Below, in pieces: positions 8,547-16,521 of a stretch of 39,042 bases of DNA (positions within the stretch are counted from its first letter, which is position 1; each line of letters starts with the position of its first letter). Source of the stretch: an uncultured Eubacteriales bacterium (GTDB lineage Bacteria; Bacillota; Clostridia; Christensenellales; Borkfalkiaceae); NCBI GenBank assembly GCA_902797945.1, contig CADBUU010000039.1, forward strand, positions 1 to 39,042, read 5' to 3'. Below the pieces are notes generated by a model. It was not told the DNA's origin, made no database searches, and saw only the letters and a list, made by a program, of their open reading frames with translations. A program made the position numbers and the translations under genes.

Positions 8547-9044
8547 TCACTCCTCCATTAGCCCCATTTCTTTACAAAGAGATTCGAGGTCGAGGTCCTC
8601 TTTCGGATTTAAAATCTCGTCCATGGAAAACCCCTCTTCGCCCTCGCCGACGAAAACGCTTTCGCTCTTTAAAAGCGTTCCCTTTTCGTCGACCATTCTC
8701 CTCATTTCGGCGGTAACGTCCGCAGTCGTAAGGTCGGAATACTTTCCTTTTCTTTCAATCGCTTCGTCTATACGTAAAGCGAGGGAGTTAAGCCCTTCGA
8801 GCTTGCCTTTTTCACTCGCAGAAAGTGTTGCGAACTTCCTGTCCCACGACAGTTTAAACAGCCTTAATCTGTCCGCTTCCATATCAAATATTTTTTCCGC
8901 CGCTTCAACAATGCGCTCGGCATTTTCTTTGGCTTTCCTCTCCGCGTCTTCTATTTCTTTCTCCCTGCTTTTATATTTTTCTATCACAGATCTAAGATAT
9001 TCGTTTTCGGCTTCGAGTTCGTCGATTTTCTCTTTATTTATCAA
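8547..9044 (-). CDS. Coiled-coil protein, possibly DivIVA-related
   Basis: A 165-residue, highly charged protein. Residues 1-65 form a heptad-rich coiled coil (EKIDELEAENEYLRSVIEKY onward). A second helical region follows at about 68-110, and an acidic tail ends in ESLCKEMGLMEE. The architecture recalls DivIVA/GpsB-type or other cell-pole scaffolds encoded near lspA in Firmicutes, but the N-terminal DivIVA membrane-binding motif is not apparent, so function is left open. It overlaps pncB by 4 bases and is followed by lspA after 1 base, indicating translational coupling. Confidence 0.72.
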   Translation of the reverse strand: MINKEKIDELEAENEYLRSVIEKYKSREKEIEDAERKAKENAERIVEAAEKIFDMEADRLRLFKLSWDRKFATLSASEKGKLEGLNSLALRIDEAIERKGKYSDLTTADVTAEMRRMVDEKGTLLKSESVFVGEGEEGFSMDEILNPKEDLDLESLCKEMGLMEE

Positions 9045-10486
9045 AGGCTTTCTCCCTTCCTTATCTTTTCGAGCATTCCGCTTTTTAGCGAATATAAGCC
9101 GTCGGACAAGTCGACTTTATAGACGTGCGGTTGATCGAGTCGCTTATATTCGTCCCAAAAACTTTCCATTTCTCCTTTTGCGTAAGCCGATATTTCTTTA
9201 AGCGTCGGCAAATCGTAAACGAGTTTCCCGTCCTTTACGACAGTTACGGGAAGTTCTTTTACGGAGTAATCGGTAAAAGTTATTGTTTTCCATCTTTCCA
9301 CGGGGTGAATCAAGGTTATCGGCTTATCGAAGTCGAATTTTTCTCCCCTTAAAGCGATGAGGTCGGCTTCGGCTTTTCCCGTCGCTTTGTCGTATATTCT
9401 GTAAACGGTTTTAAATCCGGGGTTGGTTATCTTCGCCGAATTGTCGGAAACTTTTATTTTCGGTATTATAACCCCGTTTTCTTCTATTCCGGCAAGTTTA
9501 TAAACTCCGCCGAGAGCCGGCATATCCGCGCTCGTTATAAGTTTAGTTCCGACACCCCAACTGTTTATTTTCGCCCCTTGAAGTTTAAGGCTGGTGATAG
9601 ACCTCTCGTCGAGATCGCCGGACGCGCAGATTATCGTATCGGGATATCCCGCCTCGTCAAGCATTTTCCTCGCCTGCTTGGTAAGGTATGCGAGATCCCC
9701 CGAATCTATTCTTATCCCTACGGGCTTTCCGCCTTTTTTTACGACTTCGTCGAAGACTTTTATTGCGTTCGGCACTCCGCTTTTCAGCGTGTCGTAGGTG
9801 TCAACCAAAAGCAAAACGCCGTTCGGATAAACGTCGGCGTAGGCTTTGAACGCCTCGTATTCGCTCGGAAAATTCATAACCCAACTGTGAGCGTGCGTTC
9901 CCGAAACGGGAATGTCGAATTCTTTGCCCGCTATCACGTCGGAAGTCGAATTGCATCCTCCTATTATCGCCGCCCTCGCCCCGTAAATGCCGGCGTCCGG
10001 ACCTTGCGCCCGTCGAAGCCCGAATTCCATAACGTTGTCGCCGTTCGCCGCATAAACGACTTTCGCCGCTTTACTTGCGATAAGCGTTTGATGGTTTATG
10101 ATATTGAGTATCGCCGTTTCTATAAGTTGCGCCTGCATTATCGGCGCTTTTACGGTTAAAATAGGCTCGCCGGGGAACACCATCGTCCCTTCGGGAACGG
10201 AATAAATATCTCCCGTAAATTTAAAATCTTTAAGAAGGGATAAAAACCCCTCGTCGAAAATATTGAGACTCCTCAAATAGGATACGTCGTCCTCGTCGAA
10301 TTTTAAATTCATAACGTAGTCGACCGCCTGTTCAAGCCCTGCGGCGAGAGAATATGTTATTAGTTCGTTTTGTCTGAAAAAAACGTCGAAAACGGCTACT
10401 TCGTCCTTTTTGCCCTGCAAATAATAGCCGTTCATCATAGTAAGTTCGTATAAATCAGTCAAAAGAGTAAGATTTCTTTTTTCCAT
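9041..10486 (-). CDS. pncB: Nicotinate phosphoribosyltransferase
   Basis: A 481-residue NAPRTase of the long Gram-positive type, which converts nicotinate and PRPP to nicotinate mononucleotide in NAD salvage. The N-terminus DLYELTMMNGYY is characteristic. The histidine region SGTHAHSWVMNF contains the residue phosphorylated during ATP-coupled turnover. GIRIDSGDLAYL and the ASGDLDE phosphate-binding region are present. Length is normal. It starts 3 bases after the upstream membrane-protein gene inside the lgt operon; the link between NAD salvage and lipoprotein genes looks like operon packing rather than a shared pathway. Confidence 0.96.
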   Translation of the reverse strand: MEKRNLTLLTDLYELTMMNGYYLQGKKDEVAVFDVFFRQNELITYSLAAGLEQAVDYVMNLKFDEDDVSYLRSLNIFDEGFLSLLKDFKFTGDIYSVPEGTMVFPGEPILTVKAPIMQAQLIETAILNIINHQTLIASKAAKVVYAANGDNVMEFGLRRAQGPDAGIYGARAAIIGGCNSTSDVIAGKEFDIPVSGTHAHSWVMNFPSEYEAFKAYADVYPNGVLLLVDTYDTLKSGVPNAIKVFDEVVKKGGKPVGIRIDSGDLAYLTKQARKMLDEAGYPDTIICASGDLDERSITSLKLQGAKINSWGVGTKLITSADMPALGGVYKLAGIEENGVIIPKIKVSDNSAKITNPGFKTVYRIYDKATGKAEADLIALRGEKFDFDKPITLIHPVERWKTITFTDYSVKELPVTVVKDGKLVYDLPTLKEISAYAKGEMESFWDEYKRLDQPHVYKVDLSDGLYSLKSGMLEKIRKGESL

Positions 10487-10489
10487 GGC

Positions 10490-10879
10490 TTATTTTTCCT
10501 CTTTTTCGTCTTTGCGTTCCGTCCTTTCAACGACGAGTTCTTTCGATTTCATAGCGAAAAGACCTATCAACGTAAGAAGCAACGCCGCAACGGCGATAAC
10601 GACTATAAGATACCACTTTAAAACGCCGATAAACGCTATTATCAGCCCTATGGTAAGGCTTATGCCGCCGATAGCAAACTCATATCCGCCTTTTGCAATT
10701 ATGCCGTAGACCAAGAGAGCAACCCCTGCGCCGAGCGTCAATATTGCGAAAGTAAGTTGAAAAGGATTTACCCCGAACACGCCTGCGTCCGCCAGAATAA
10801 AGCATACGAGAGCGCACACGACGAGCGCCGCCGCAACGATCGAGCCGCCTATTATCACCCTGTTCTTTTTATTTTTCAT
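10490..10879 (-). CDS. Four-helix membrane protein of unknown function
   Basis: A 129-residue protein with four hydrophobic segments (about 8-30, 38-62, 66-86 and 88-108) and a charged C-terminal tail rich in Glu, Lys and Arg. No family was recognised. It overlaps the lgt stop codon by 4 bases (ATGA-type coupling) and is followed by pncB after 3 bases, so it is certainly translated as part of the operon. The position right behind lgt makes an envelope role possible but unproven. Confidence 0.78.
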   Translation of the reverse strand: MKNKKNRVIIGGSIVAAALVVCALVCFILADAGVFGVNPFQLTFAILTLGAGVALLVYGIIAKGGYEFAIGGISLTIGLIIAFIGVLKWYLIVVIAVAALLLTLIGLFAMKSKELVVERTERKDEKEEK

Positions 10880-11742
10880 TTTTTTATTCCCTCCGAAACT
10901 TTTTTCTTTTTCCCGATGATTCCGTCTTTAAAAAGAAGCGAGACGATTATCGCTGCCCCTGCCAACACGAGAATAACGGAAACTATGACCATCGCTTTTA
11001 TCTTTAATCCGAAAAGGGGAAGATTGTATTCCGATTGGCGGAAATTTTCAAGTATTCCTCTGATAATTCCGTAAGCAATAAAATAATACCCTACGGAATA
11101 ACCGTTGGTCGTTCCCTTTCTCTTATACAAAAAAAGATAAAGTCCGATAAACGCGATGAGATTTAATATGCTTTCGTAAAAAAACAAAGCTTGATACCAT
11201 TTCACGCTTCCGCCCAAATCGATTTCGACGGCGAGCGGAAAGAATTGAAGAGAAGGATCGGTTATCTGCTGTCCGTAAACTTCTTGATTAAAGAAATTGC
11301 CCCATCTTCCTATCGCTTGTCCGAGCGGAAGCATAGTCGCTCCGAAATCGAATATTTTGATAATGCTTATCTTTTTTATCTTACACACTATAAATATGCC
11401 GAGCGCTCCGCCGGCAACTCCGCCGTATATGGCAAGTCCGCCATCCCTTATATTTATGACGTCGAAGAAACTGTGAAAATGAGTTATATCGAATAAGACG
11501 TACCAAAGCCTCGCGCCGATTATCGCAAGCGGAACTATGCCTATCATAAGGTCGAGAATAAGTTCGGGATTTTCCCCTCTCCTTTTAAAAAGAGGCACGG
11601 CGAAAACGCAACACAAAATCATTCCCGTCACTATCGCTATCGCATAAAAATAAACGTCGAATTTGCCGAAAAGAGAAATATGATTCGTAAATTCGTGACC
11701 GAATAAAATAAAATGGTCGGCGTTGAGCAAGTTATTTAACAT
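10876..11742 (-). CDS. lgt: Prolipoprotein diacylglyceryl transferase
   Basis: A 288-residue polytopic membrane enzyme that transfers diacylglycerol from phosphatidylglycerol to the lipobox cysteine of prolipoproteins. The diagnostic motifs are present: GGLAIYGGVAGG near residues 92-103 and GQAIGRWGNFFNQEVYG near 139-155, with the essential Arg and Asn residues. About seven membrane segments. It is the first gene of a six-gene operon that also carries lspA. The promoter at 11775-11803 is strong. The importer protein PotD in this window has a lipobox and would be a substrate. Confidence 0.97.
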   Translation of the reverse strand: MLNNLLNADHFILFGHEFTNHISLFGKFDVYFYAIAIVTGMILCCVFAVPLFKRRGENPELILDLMIGIVPLAIIGARLWYVLFDITHFHSFFDVINIRDGGLAIYGGVAGGALGIFIVCKIKKISIIKIFDFGATMLPLGQAIGRWGNFFNQEVYGQQITDPSLQFFPLAVEIDLGGSVKWYQALFFYESILNLIAFIGLYLFLYKRKGTTNGYSVGYYFIAYGIIRGILENFRQSEYNLPLFGLKIKAMVIVSVILVLAGAAIIVSLLFKDGIIGKKKKVSEGIKK

Positions 11743-11774
11743 CTCGTTACCTTCTTTATATTTTAATTAAAACT

Positions 11775-11803
11775 ATTATAACACTTTTTTTATAAAAATA
11801 CAA
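11775..11803 (-). promoter_or_regulatory. Extended -10 promoter for the lgt operon
   Basis: Minus strand: TTGTAT (11798-11803), 17 bases, TATAAT (11775-11780), with TG one base before the -10 box. Confidence 0.8.
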
Positions 11804-11820
11804 TTATTATAAACGTATAA

Positions 11821-11852
11821 TAAATAAAAACCGCCTTTTAAAAAGCGGTTTT
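11821..11852 (-). terminator. Terminator after the deacetylase gene
   Basis: AAAACCGC (11827-11834) pairs with GCGGTTTT (11845-11852), with additional A-T pairs inside; the minus-strand transcript continues into TTTTTATTT. It separates the deacetylase gene from the lgt operon. Confidence 0.8.
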
Positions 11853-11871
11853 AAAACAGCGTCTTACGATT

Positions 11872-12645
11872 TTATCCGCTAACGGAAGACTTTTTCTGCG
11901 TTCCGTCGGGAAGAATTTCATAATTTTCGGTATAAATAAGTTGACCTATAGGTCGGAAATCAAAACCTTTTTCTTTAAGGGCGGTAAAAATAAGAGGTAG
12001 GCTTTCGGCAGTGTGAAGTCCGTTGTTGTGGCATAAAATTATCGAGCCAGATTTAACTCTCGTTATTACTCGATTTGCAATCTGCTCGGCGGAAAGGTCT
12101 TTCCAGTCGAGAGAGTCGACGTCCCACTGTATAGTATGAAGTCCCATCGACGAGGCGGAGCCGATAAGCGCGTCGTTATATTCTCCAAAAGGCGCTCGGA
12201 AAAGGTTTACTTCCTTTCCCGTTATTTCGGAAATCGCCTTCGACGACGATTCGAGTTCTTCTATTATAGCGCTTTCCGACAGTCCGTTCATGTGCGAATG
12301 AGTTGCGGAATGAGTGCCTATCTCATGTCCTCGCTCGGAAATTTTTCTGACGTATTCGGGGTTTTTCTCCACCCAGAACTGAACGGCGAAAAAAGTGCAT
12401 TTCACTCCGTAAAAATCGAGAGCGTCCAAAATCTCGTCAGTATATTCCGTTCCCCAGGCGCAATCGAAAGATATGGACACGAGGTCGTCGTCTCTGTCGA
12501 CGCGGTATACGGGAAGTTTTCTCGACGGTTTTACCCCGAAAGTATACACTGCGTAAGAGCCTCCCGCCGCAACCGAAAAAACGAGAGAAGCAAGAAGAAT
12601 CGATACGACGGCGTATTTTGCCGCTCTTTTGAAAAAATACTTCAT
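11872..12645 (-). CDS. Polysaccharide deacetylase, PdaB-like
   Basis: A 257-residue carbohydrate esterase family 4 protein. An N-terminal membrane anchor or signal segment lies at residues 12-33. The NodB domain has motif 1 SFDCAWG, the metal-binding GTHSATHSHM (motif 2), RAPFGEYN (motif 3), QWDVDSLDWK and the final ILCHNN motif. The FDCAWG first motif and the DVDSLDWKDLS block match the PdaB sporulation-associated subgroup, which acts outside the membrane on peptidoglycan or a related glycan. A -10 box (TATAAT, minus strand, 12690-12695) lies upstream, but its -35 box is poor. The lineage may or may not sporulate. Substrate not determined from sequence. Confidence 0.88.
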   Translation of the reverse strand: MKYFFKRAAKYAVVSILLASLVFSVAAGGSYAVYTFGVKPSRKLPVYRVDRDDDLVSISFDCAWGTEYTDEILDALDFYGVKCTFFAVQFWVEKNPEYVRKISERGHEIGTHSATHSHMNGLSESAIIEELESSSKAISEITGKEVNLFRAPFGEYNDALIGSASSMGLHTIQWDVDSLDWKDLSAEQIANRVITRVKSGSIILCHNNGLHTAESLPLIFTALKEKGFDFRPIGQLIYTENYEILPDGTQKKSSVSG

Positions 12646-12744
12646 TTTATTCCACTCCGTTAAAATTTTATGTTTACAAATCCCGTTTTATTATACCGCT
12701 CGCAGAGTTCCCGAAAAAAAATTTAAAAAAAGGCGTTAAAACAG

Positions 12745-12773
12745 TTGACACGCAGTTACAATATATATATAAT
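12745..12773 (+). promoter_or_regulatory. Consensus promoter of the regulator-potABCD operon
   Basis: TTGACA (12745-12750), 17 bases, TATAAT (12768-12773): a perfect sigma-A match. The predicted leader is about 100 bases and contains the palindromes at 12799-12848. Such a strong promoter would normally need a repressor. Confidence 0.88.
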
Positions 12774-12798
12774 TATACGCGTTGTTGGGTTTAGTTTT

Positions 12799-12817
12799 AT
12801 TAAACTTTTTGTTTAAA
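12799..12817 (+). promoter_or_regulatory. Operator-like palindrome 1 of the polyamine operon
   Basis: ATTAAAC, 5 bases, GTTTAAA; centre at 12808, about 28 bases downstream of the predicted transcription start. It has the same half-site and spacer as palindrome 2. Confidence 0.55.
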
Positions 12818-12829
12818 ATGCCTAAATGC

Positions 12830-12848
12830 TTTAAACTTCGGGTTTAAA
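12830..12848 (+). promoter_or_regulatory. Operator-like palindrome 2 of the polyamine operon
   Basis: TTTAAAC, 5 bases, GTTTAAA, a perfect palindrome centred at 12839. It lies 31 bases (three helical turns) from palindrome 1. Another half-site, TTTAAAC, follows at 12852-12858. Confidence 0.6.
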
Positions 12849-12881
12849 ATCTTTAAACAAAACCCCTATTCGGAGGTAATA

Positions 12882-13415
12882 GTGGAACTCGGAAACAAAA
12901 TAAAAGAGTTGCGCCTTCAATGCGACCTTACGCAGGAAGAACTTGCGGATAGGTGCGAACTTACGAAAGGATATATAAGCCAACTTGAAAACGACTTGAC
13001 AAGTCCGTCGATAGCGACTTTGATAGATATTTTATCGGCGCTCGGCGTTACTTTAAAGGAATTCTTCGCCGAAGAGGAAGAGGAAAAAATAGTTTTCAAA
13101 GAGGAAGATTTTATCGAAAAAGACACGGGCGCGTTTAAACTCAACTGGCTCGTAAACAACGCTCAAAAAAATATGATGGAACCGATACTCGTCGAACTCA
13201 TGCCGACGAAGAGAACGGAATCCGACGTTCCGCACGAAGGAGAAGAATTCGGATACGTCATATCCGGTTCGATAGTTATTCATCACGGCAATAAAAAATA
13301 CAGGTGTAACAAGGGCGAGAGTTTTTATTACACCTCCTCCAAAGGTCATTACATAGAAAATCCGACCGACCGCGTGGCGAAATTCTTATGGATAAGTTCG
13401 CCGCCGACCTTTTAA
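12882..13415 (+). CDS. XRE-cupin transcriptional regulator of the polyamine operon
   Basis: A 177-residue regulator. Residues 4-60 are an XRE/Cro-type helix-turn-helix (IKELRLQCDLTQEELADRCE, then TKGYISQLENDLTSPS). Residues about 105-175 are a cupin ligand-binding barrel (HEGEEFGYVISGSIVIHHG). Proteins of this layout (PuuR-like) often sense polyamines. The start is GTG at 12882, with GGAGG six bases upstream. It is the first gene of an operon with potABCD, 33 bases before potA. It is inferred to bind the paired TTTAAAC palindromes in its own leader. Confidence 0.9.
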   Translation: MELGNKIKELRLQCDLTQEELADRCELTKGYISQLENDLTSPSIATLIDILSALGVTLKEFFAEEEEEKIVFKEEDFIEKDTGAFKLNWLVNNAQKNMMEPILVELMPTKRTESDVPHEGEEFGYVISGSIVIHHGNKKYRCNKGESFYYTSSKGHYIENPTDRVAKFLWISSPPTF

Positions 13416-13448
13416 TTTTTTATTTTTACTTTAAAGGAGAAAACGCGA

Positions 13449-14915
13449 ATGGCATACGTTGAAGAAAAAATCATCGACCTCGTCGACGTCTGTAAATCTT
13501 ACGGCGACACGCCGGCGGTTAAAAATCTTACCCTTTACATAAGAAAAGGCGAATTCGTTACGCTTCTCGGGCCGTCCGGTTGCGGAAAGACCACGCTTTT
13601 AAGAATGATTGCGGGATTCGAAAGCCCGACGAGCGGCCGGATTTTCATCGAGGGAGAGGAAATTACTTCCAAACCTCCATACCGCCGCCCCGTAAACACG
13701 GTATTCCAAAAATACGCTCTTTTCCCTCACCTGACCGTCTTTAACAACATTGCTTTCGGTCTTAAACTCAAAAAAATCGAAGCGGGTGAAAAGAACGGAA
13801 AAACGATATATCGCAAACTCACAAAACAGGAGATAGCCGAAAAAGTAAACAGGGCGCTTAAAATGGTCGACCTTGAAGATTACGGTTACAGAAACGTAAA
13901 TTCTCTTTCGGGCGGACAACAACAGCGTATAGCGATAGCAAGGGCGCTCGTATGCGAACCCAAAGTTCTTCTCCTCGACGAACCTTTGGGCGCTCTCGAC
14001 CTTAAAATGAGAAAGGAAATGCAGATAGAGTTAAAGCGTATGCACCAAGAACTCGGCATCACTTTCATATACGTTACTCACGACCAGGAAGAAGCGCTGA
14101 CAATGTCGGATACGGTCGTAGTCATAAACGACGGACAAATTCAACAAATCGGAACGCCCAAAAAGATTTACGACGAACCGTCTAATGCTTTCGTCGCCAA
14201 CTTTATAGGCGAAAGCAATATTTTATCCGGGACGATGATAAAAGATTATCTCGTCCGCTTCCTCGGAGTCAACGTTCCGTGTCTTGACAAGGGATTCAAT
14301 AAAAACGAACAAGTCGACCTCGTTATCCGCCCCGAAGATATAGCGATTTCGGAAAACGGAGAAGGTCAATTCAAAGGAAGAGTTACCTCTTCGGTATTTA
14401 AAGGCACTTACTACGAAATGAACGTCCTTTCCGGCGACTACGAATTTACCGTGCAGAACACTTCGGAATTTGACGTAGGAAAGGAAGTCGTTTTAAAAAT
14501 AATTCCCGACAGCATTCACATAATGCGTAAGATGCGGACCATTAACTCTTTCGAGGGAGAAATAGAAGACGAAAATACGGTCTACTTCTGCGGAGAATCT
14601 TTCGAATTCGCAAATCGTGGAGAATTTTTCGAAAAGGGCGACGAGGTAATCGTCAAAATTCCTTTCGACGCAATAGAAATAACCGACGACGAAAACGACG
14701 GCGACATCGGCGCGACCGTAACGCAATCGCTCTATAAAGGCTCTTATTATCAAGTTCAGATCTTTACCGACGGCGGAGAAGATTTCTTCGTCGACACTCC
14801 CTACGAATGGGGCTTGGGCGACAGAGTCGGCGTCAGAATAGATCCACAAAAAATAACGGTCGAAAAAGTCGACTACTCGGAAAGCGAAGGAGATTCCGCA
14901 AATGAAAAAGGCTAA
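13449..14915 (+). CDS. potA: Spermidine/putrescine ABC importer ATPase PotA, with duplicated C-terminal module
   Basis: A 488-residue ATPase of the polyamine importer. Walker A GPSGCGKTT is at 41-49, the signature LSGGQ at 153-157, Walker B VLLLDE at 173-178 and the switch histidine at H211. PotA proteins are usually about 350-380 residues; this one is some 110 longer. The excess contains a second TOBE-like copy: residues 312-361 (VTSSVFKGTYY onward) and 424-472 (VTQSLYKGSYY onward) look like a tandem repeat. The signature region QQQRIAIARAL is intact. The last 14 bases overlap potB. Confidence 0.95.
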   Translation: MAYVEEKIIDLVDVCKSYGDTPAVKNLTLYIRKGEFVTLLGPSGCGKTTLLRMIAGFESPTSGRIFIEGEEITSKPPYRRPVNTVFQKYALFPHLTVFNNIAFGLKLKKIEAGEKNGKTIYRKLTKQEIAEKVNRALKMVDLEDYGYRNVNSLSGGQQQRIAIARALVCEPKVLLLDEPLGALDLKMRKEMQIELKRMHQELGITFIYVTHDQEEALTMSDTVVVINDGQIQQIGTPKKIYDEPSNAFVANFIGESNILSGTMIKDYLVRFLGVNVPCLDKGFNKNEQVDLVIRPEDIAISENGEGQFKGRVTSSVFKGTYYEMNVLSGDYEFTVQNTSEFDVGKEVVLKIIPDSIHIMRKMRTINSFEGEIEDENTVYFCGESFEFANRGEFFEKGDEVIVKIPFDAIEITDDENDGDIGATVTQSLYKGSYYQVQIFTDGGEDFFVDTPYEWGLGDRVGVRIDPQKITVEKVDYSESEGDSANEKG

Positions 14916-15705
14916 GGTTTTTCGCCCGACGGCGTTCGCTTTCCCGTATATTGCGGTAACAGTCGTATTCGTAATAGTTCCTCTCCTTCTCGTAACGCTT
15001 TACGCATTCAGAGGAAACGACGGATCTTTCACGATAGAAAATTTTAATTACATTTTCTCGCAAGCGGCTTACAGAAATTCACTTTTTAAAACGGTGGGAA
15101 TAGCTCTTCTCGCAACCGTTTTGTGCCTGCTTGTTTCTTACCCCGTCGCATACGTTCTCGCGTCGCATCCTTTCAACAAAATGGCGGTCCTCGCCTTATT
15201 ATTCGTCATTCCGACCTGGATGAATTTCGTTTTGAGAATAGTCGCCCTTAAATCGGTATTTAACTGGATGGGGCTTAAACCGAGTTTCTGGACGGGAATT
15301 ATCGGTCTCGTATACGATTTTCTTCCATATATGCTCTTGCCTATATACACCGTTCTTTCCAACCTCGACAAGAGTTACGTCGAAGCGTCGAAAGACCTCG
15401 GCTCCAACGATTTTCTGACTTTTTGGAAAGTAACTTTCCCTTTATCCATTCCCGGAATAATAAGCGGAATAAGTATGGTTTTTATGCCGATTTTCAGCGC
15501 TTACGCCGTTACCGGACTTCTGGCGGACGCCGGAACGACGGTAATAGGAAGGGGAATAGAACAGTTATTCTCTCAACCTTCGGGTTACGGAGCAGGCTCG
15601 GCGCTTTCGTTCGTCCTTCTCCTTCTCGTATTTATCGTAATGTTCCTCTCGTCGTTTATAACGGGCAAGACGAATAAAACTCTTACGGGAGGAAAGAAAA
15701 GATGA
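14902..15705 (+). CDS. potB: Polyamine ABC importer permease PotB
   Basis: A 267-residue inner-membrane permease with about six helices. The EAA loop that contacts PotA reads YVEASKDLGSNDFLTFWKV, near residues 156-174. It overlaps potA by 14 bases and potC by 4, so translation of all three subunits is coupled. Members of this family pair with PotC to form the channel. No oddities were seen. Confidence 0.95.
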   Translation: MKKAKVFRPTAFAFPYIAVTVVFVIVPLLLVTLYAFRGNDGSFTIENFNYIFSQAAYRNSLFKTVGIALLATVLCLLVSYPVAYVLASHPFNKMAVLALLFVIPTWMNFVLRIVALKSVFNWMGLKPSFWTGIIGLVYDFLPYMLLPIYTVLSNLDKSYVEASKDLGSNDFLTFWKVTFPLSIPGIISGISMVFMPIFSAYAVTGLLADAGTTVIGRGIEQLFSQPSGYGAGSALSFVLLLLVFIVMFLSSFITGKTNKTLTGGKKR

Positions 15706-16517
15706 AAGATAAAAAAATCCTTTCTCTCGTTATACGCTGGCTGATACTTATCGTCGTTCTAATAGCGATATATCTGCCTATAGCGCTGATAATCCTCTAT
15801 TCTTTCTCGGAAGTGAGGGATCTCGGCGGAGAATACGGTTCGTTTTCATTCGGTCTTTACGCTAAACTTTTTCAGAATAAAGAATTGATGACGGCGACGA
15901 TGAACACTCTTATAATAGGTCTTGTTTCTGCGTTTTTGGCAACTATTCTCGGAAGCGTCACGGCTATCGGGATTCACTATATGACTAAAATGCGCAAAGT
16001 GGTCGACACCGCGTCGCAGATAACCGTCGTAAATGCGGAAATCGTTACCGCAATGGGATTTTATCTCTTATTCATATTTTTGAGAGACGTCGTTCACCTT
16101 TCTTTCGACCTCGGGCTCGGCTGGCTGATTATCGCTCACACCGTAATAACCACCCCTTACGTCATTTTATCGGTAAGTCCGAGATTGAAACAGTTAAACC
16201 CCAACCTGCTCGAAGCGAGTATGGATCTCGGCGCAACGCCGATAAGGAGTCTCGTTACGGTCATGCTCCCCCAACTTTTCGGCAGTATGATATCGGGATT
16301 TGCCCTTGCTTTTACTCTCTCGCTCGACGATTTCGTCGTAACGAGCATCAACGGCGGAAAGACGTATACCATTTCGACTTTCGTATATAATCATATCCGC
16401 AGAAGCGGAGTTTTGCCCGAAGTCAGATCTTTGAGCACAATAATTTTCCTCTTCGTTCTGATCGCGATGATTGTCGTGAATATAGTAAAGAATAAAAATT
16501 TAAAAAAGGAGAAATAA
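15702..16517 (+). CDS. potC: Polyamine ABC importer permease PotC
   Basis: A 271-residue permease, the partner of PotB. Six hydrophobic segments are visible. The EAA motif is LLEASMDLGATPIRSLVTV, near residues 168-186. The start overlaps the potB stop in an ATGA arrangement. The C-terminal IFLFVLIAMIVVNIVKNKN helix is followed directly by the potD ribosome binding site. Confidence 0.95.
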   Translation: MKDKKILSLVIRWLILIVVLIAIYLPIALIILYSFSEVRDLGGEYGSFSFGLYAKLFQNKELMTATMNTLIIGLVSAFLATILGSVTAIGIHYMTKMRKVVDTASQITVVNAEIVTAMGFYLLFIFLRDVVHLSFDLGLGWLIIAHTVITTPYVILSVSPRLKQLNPNLLEASMDLGATPIRSLVTVMLPQLFGSMISGFALAFTLSLDDFVVTSINGGKTYTISTFVYNHIRRSGVLPEVRSLSTIIFLFVLIAMIVVNIVKNKNLKKEK

Positions 16518-16521
16518 ATTT

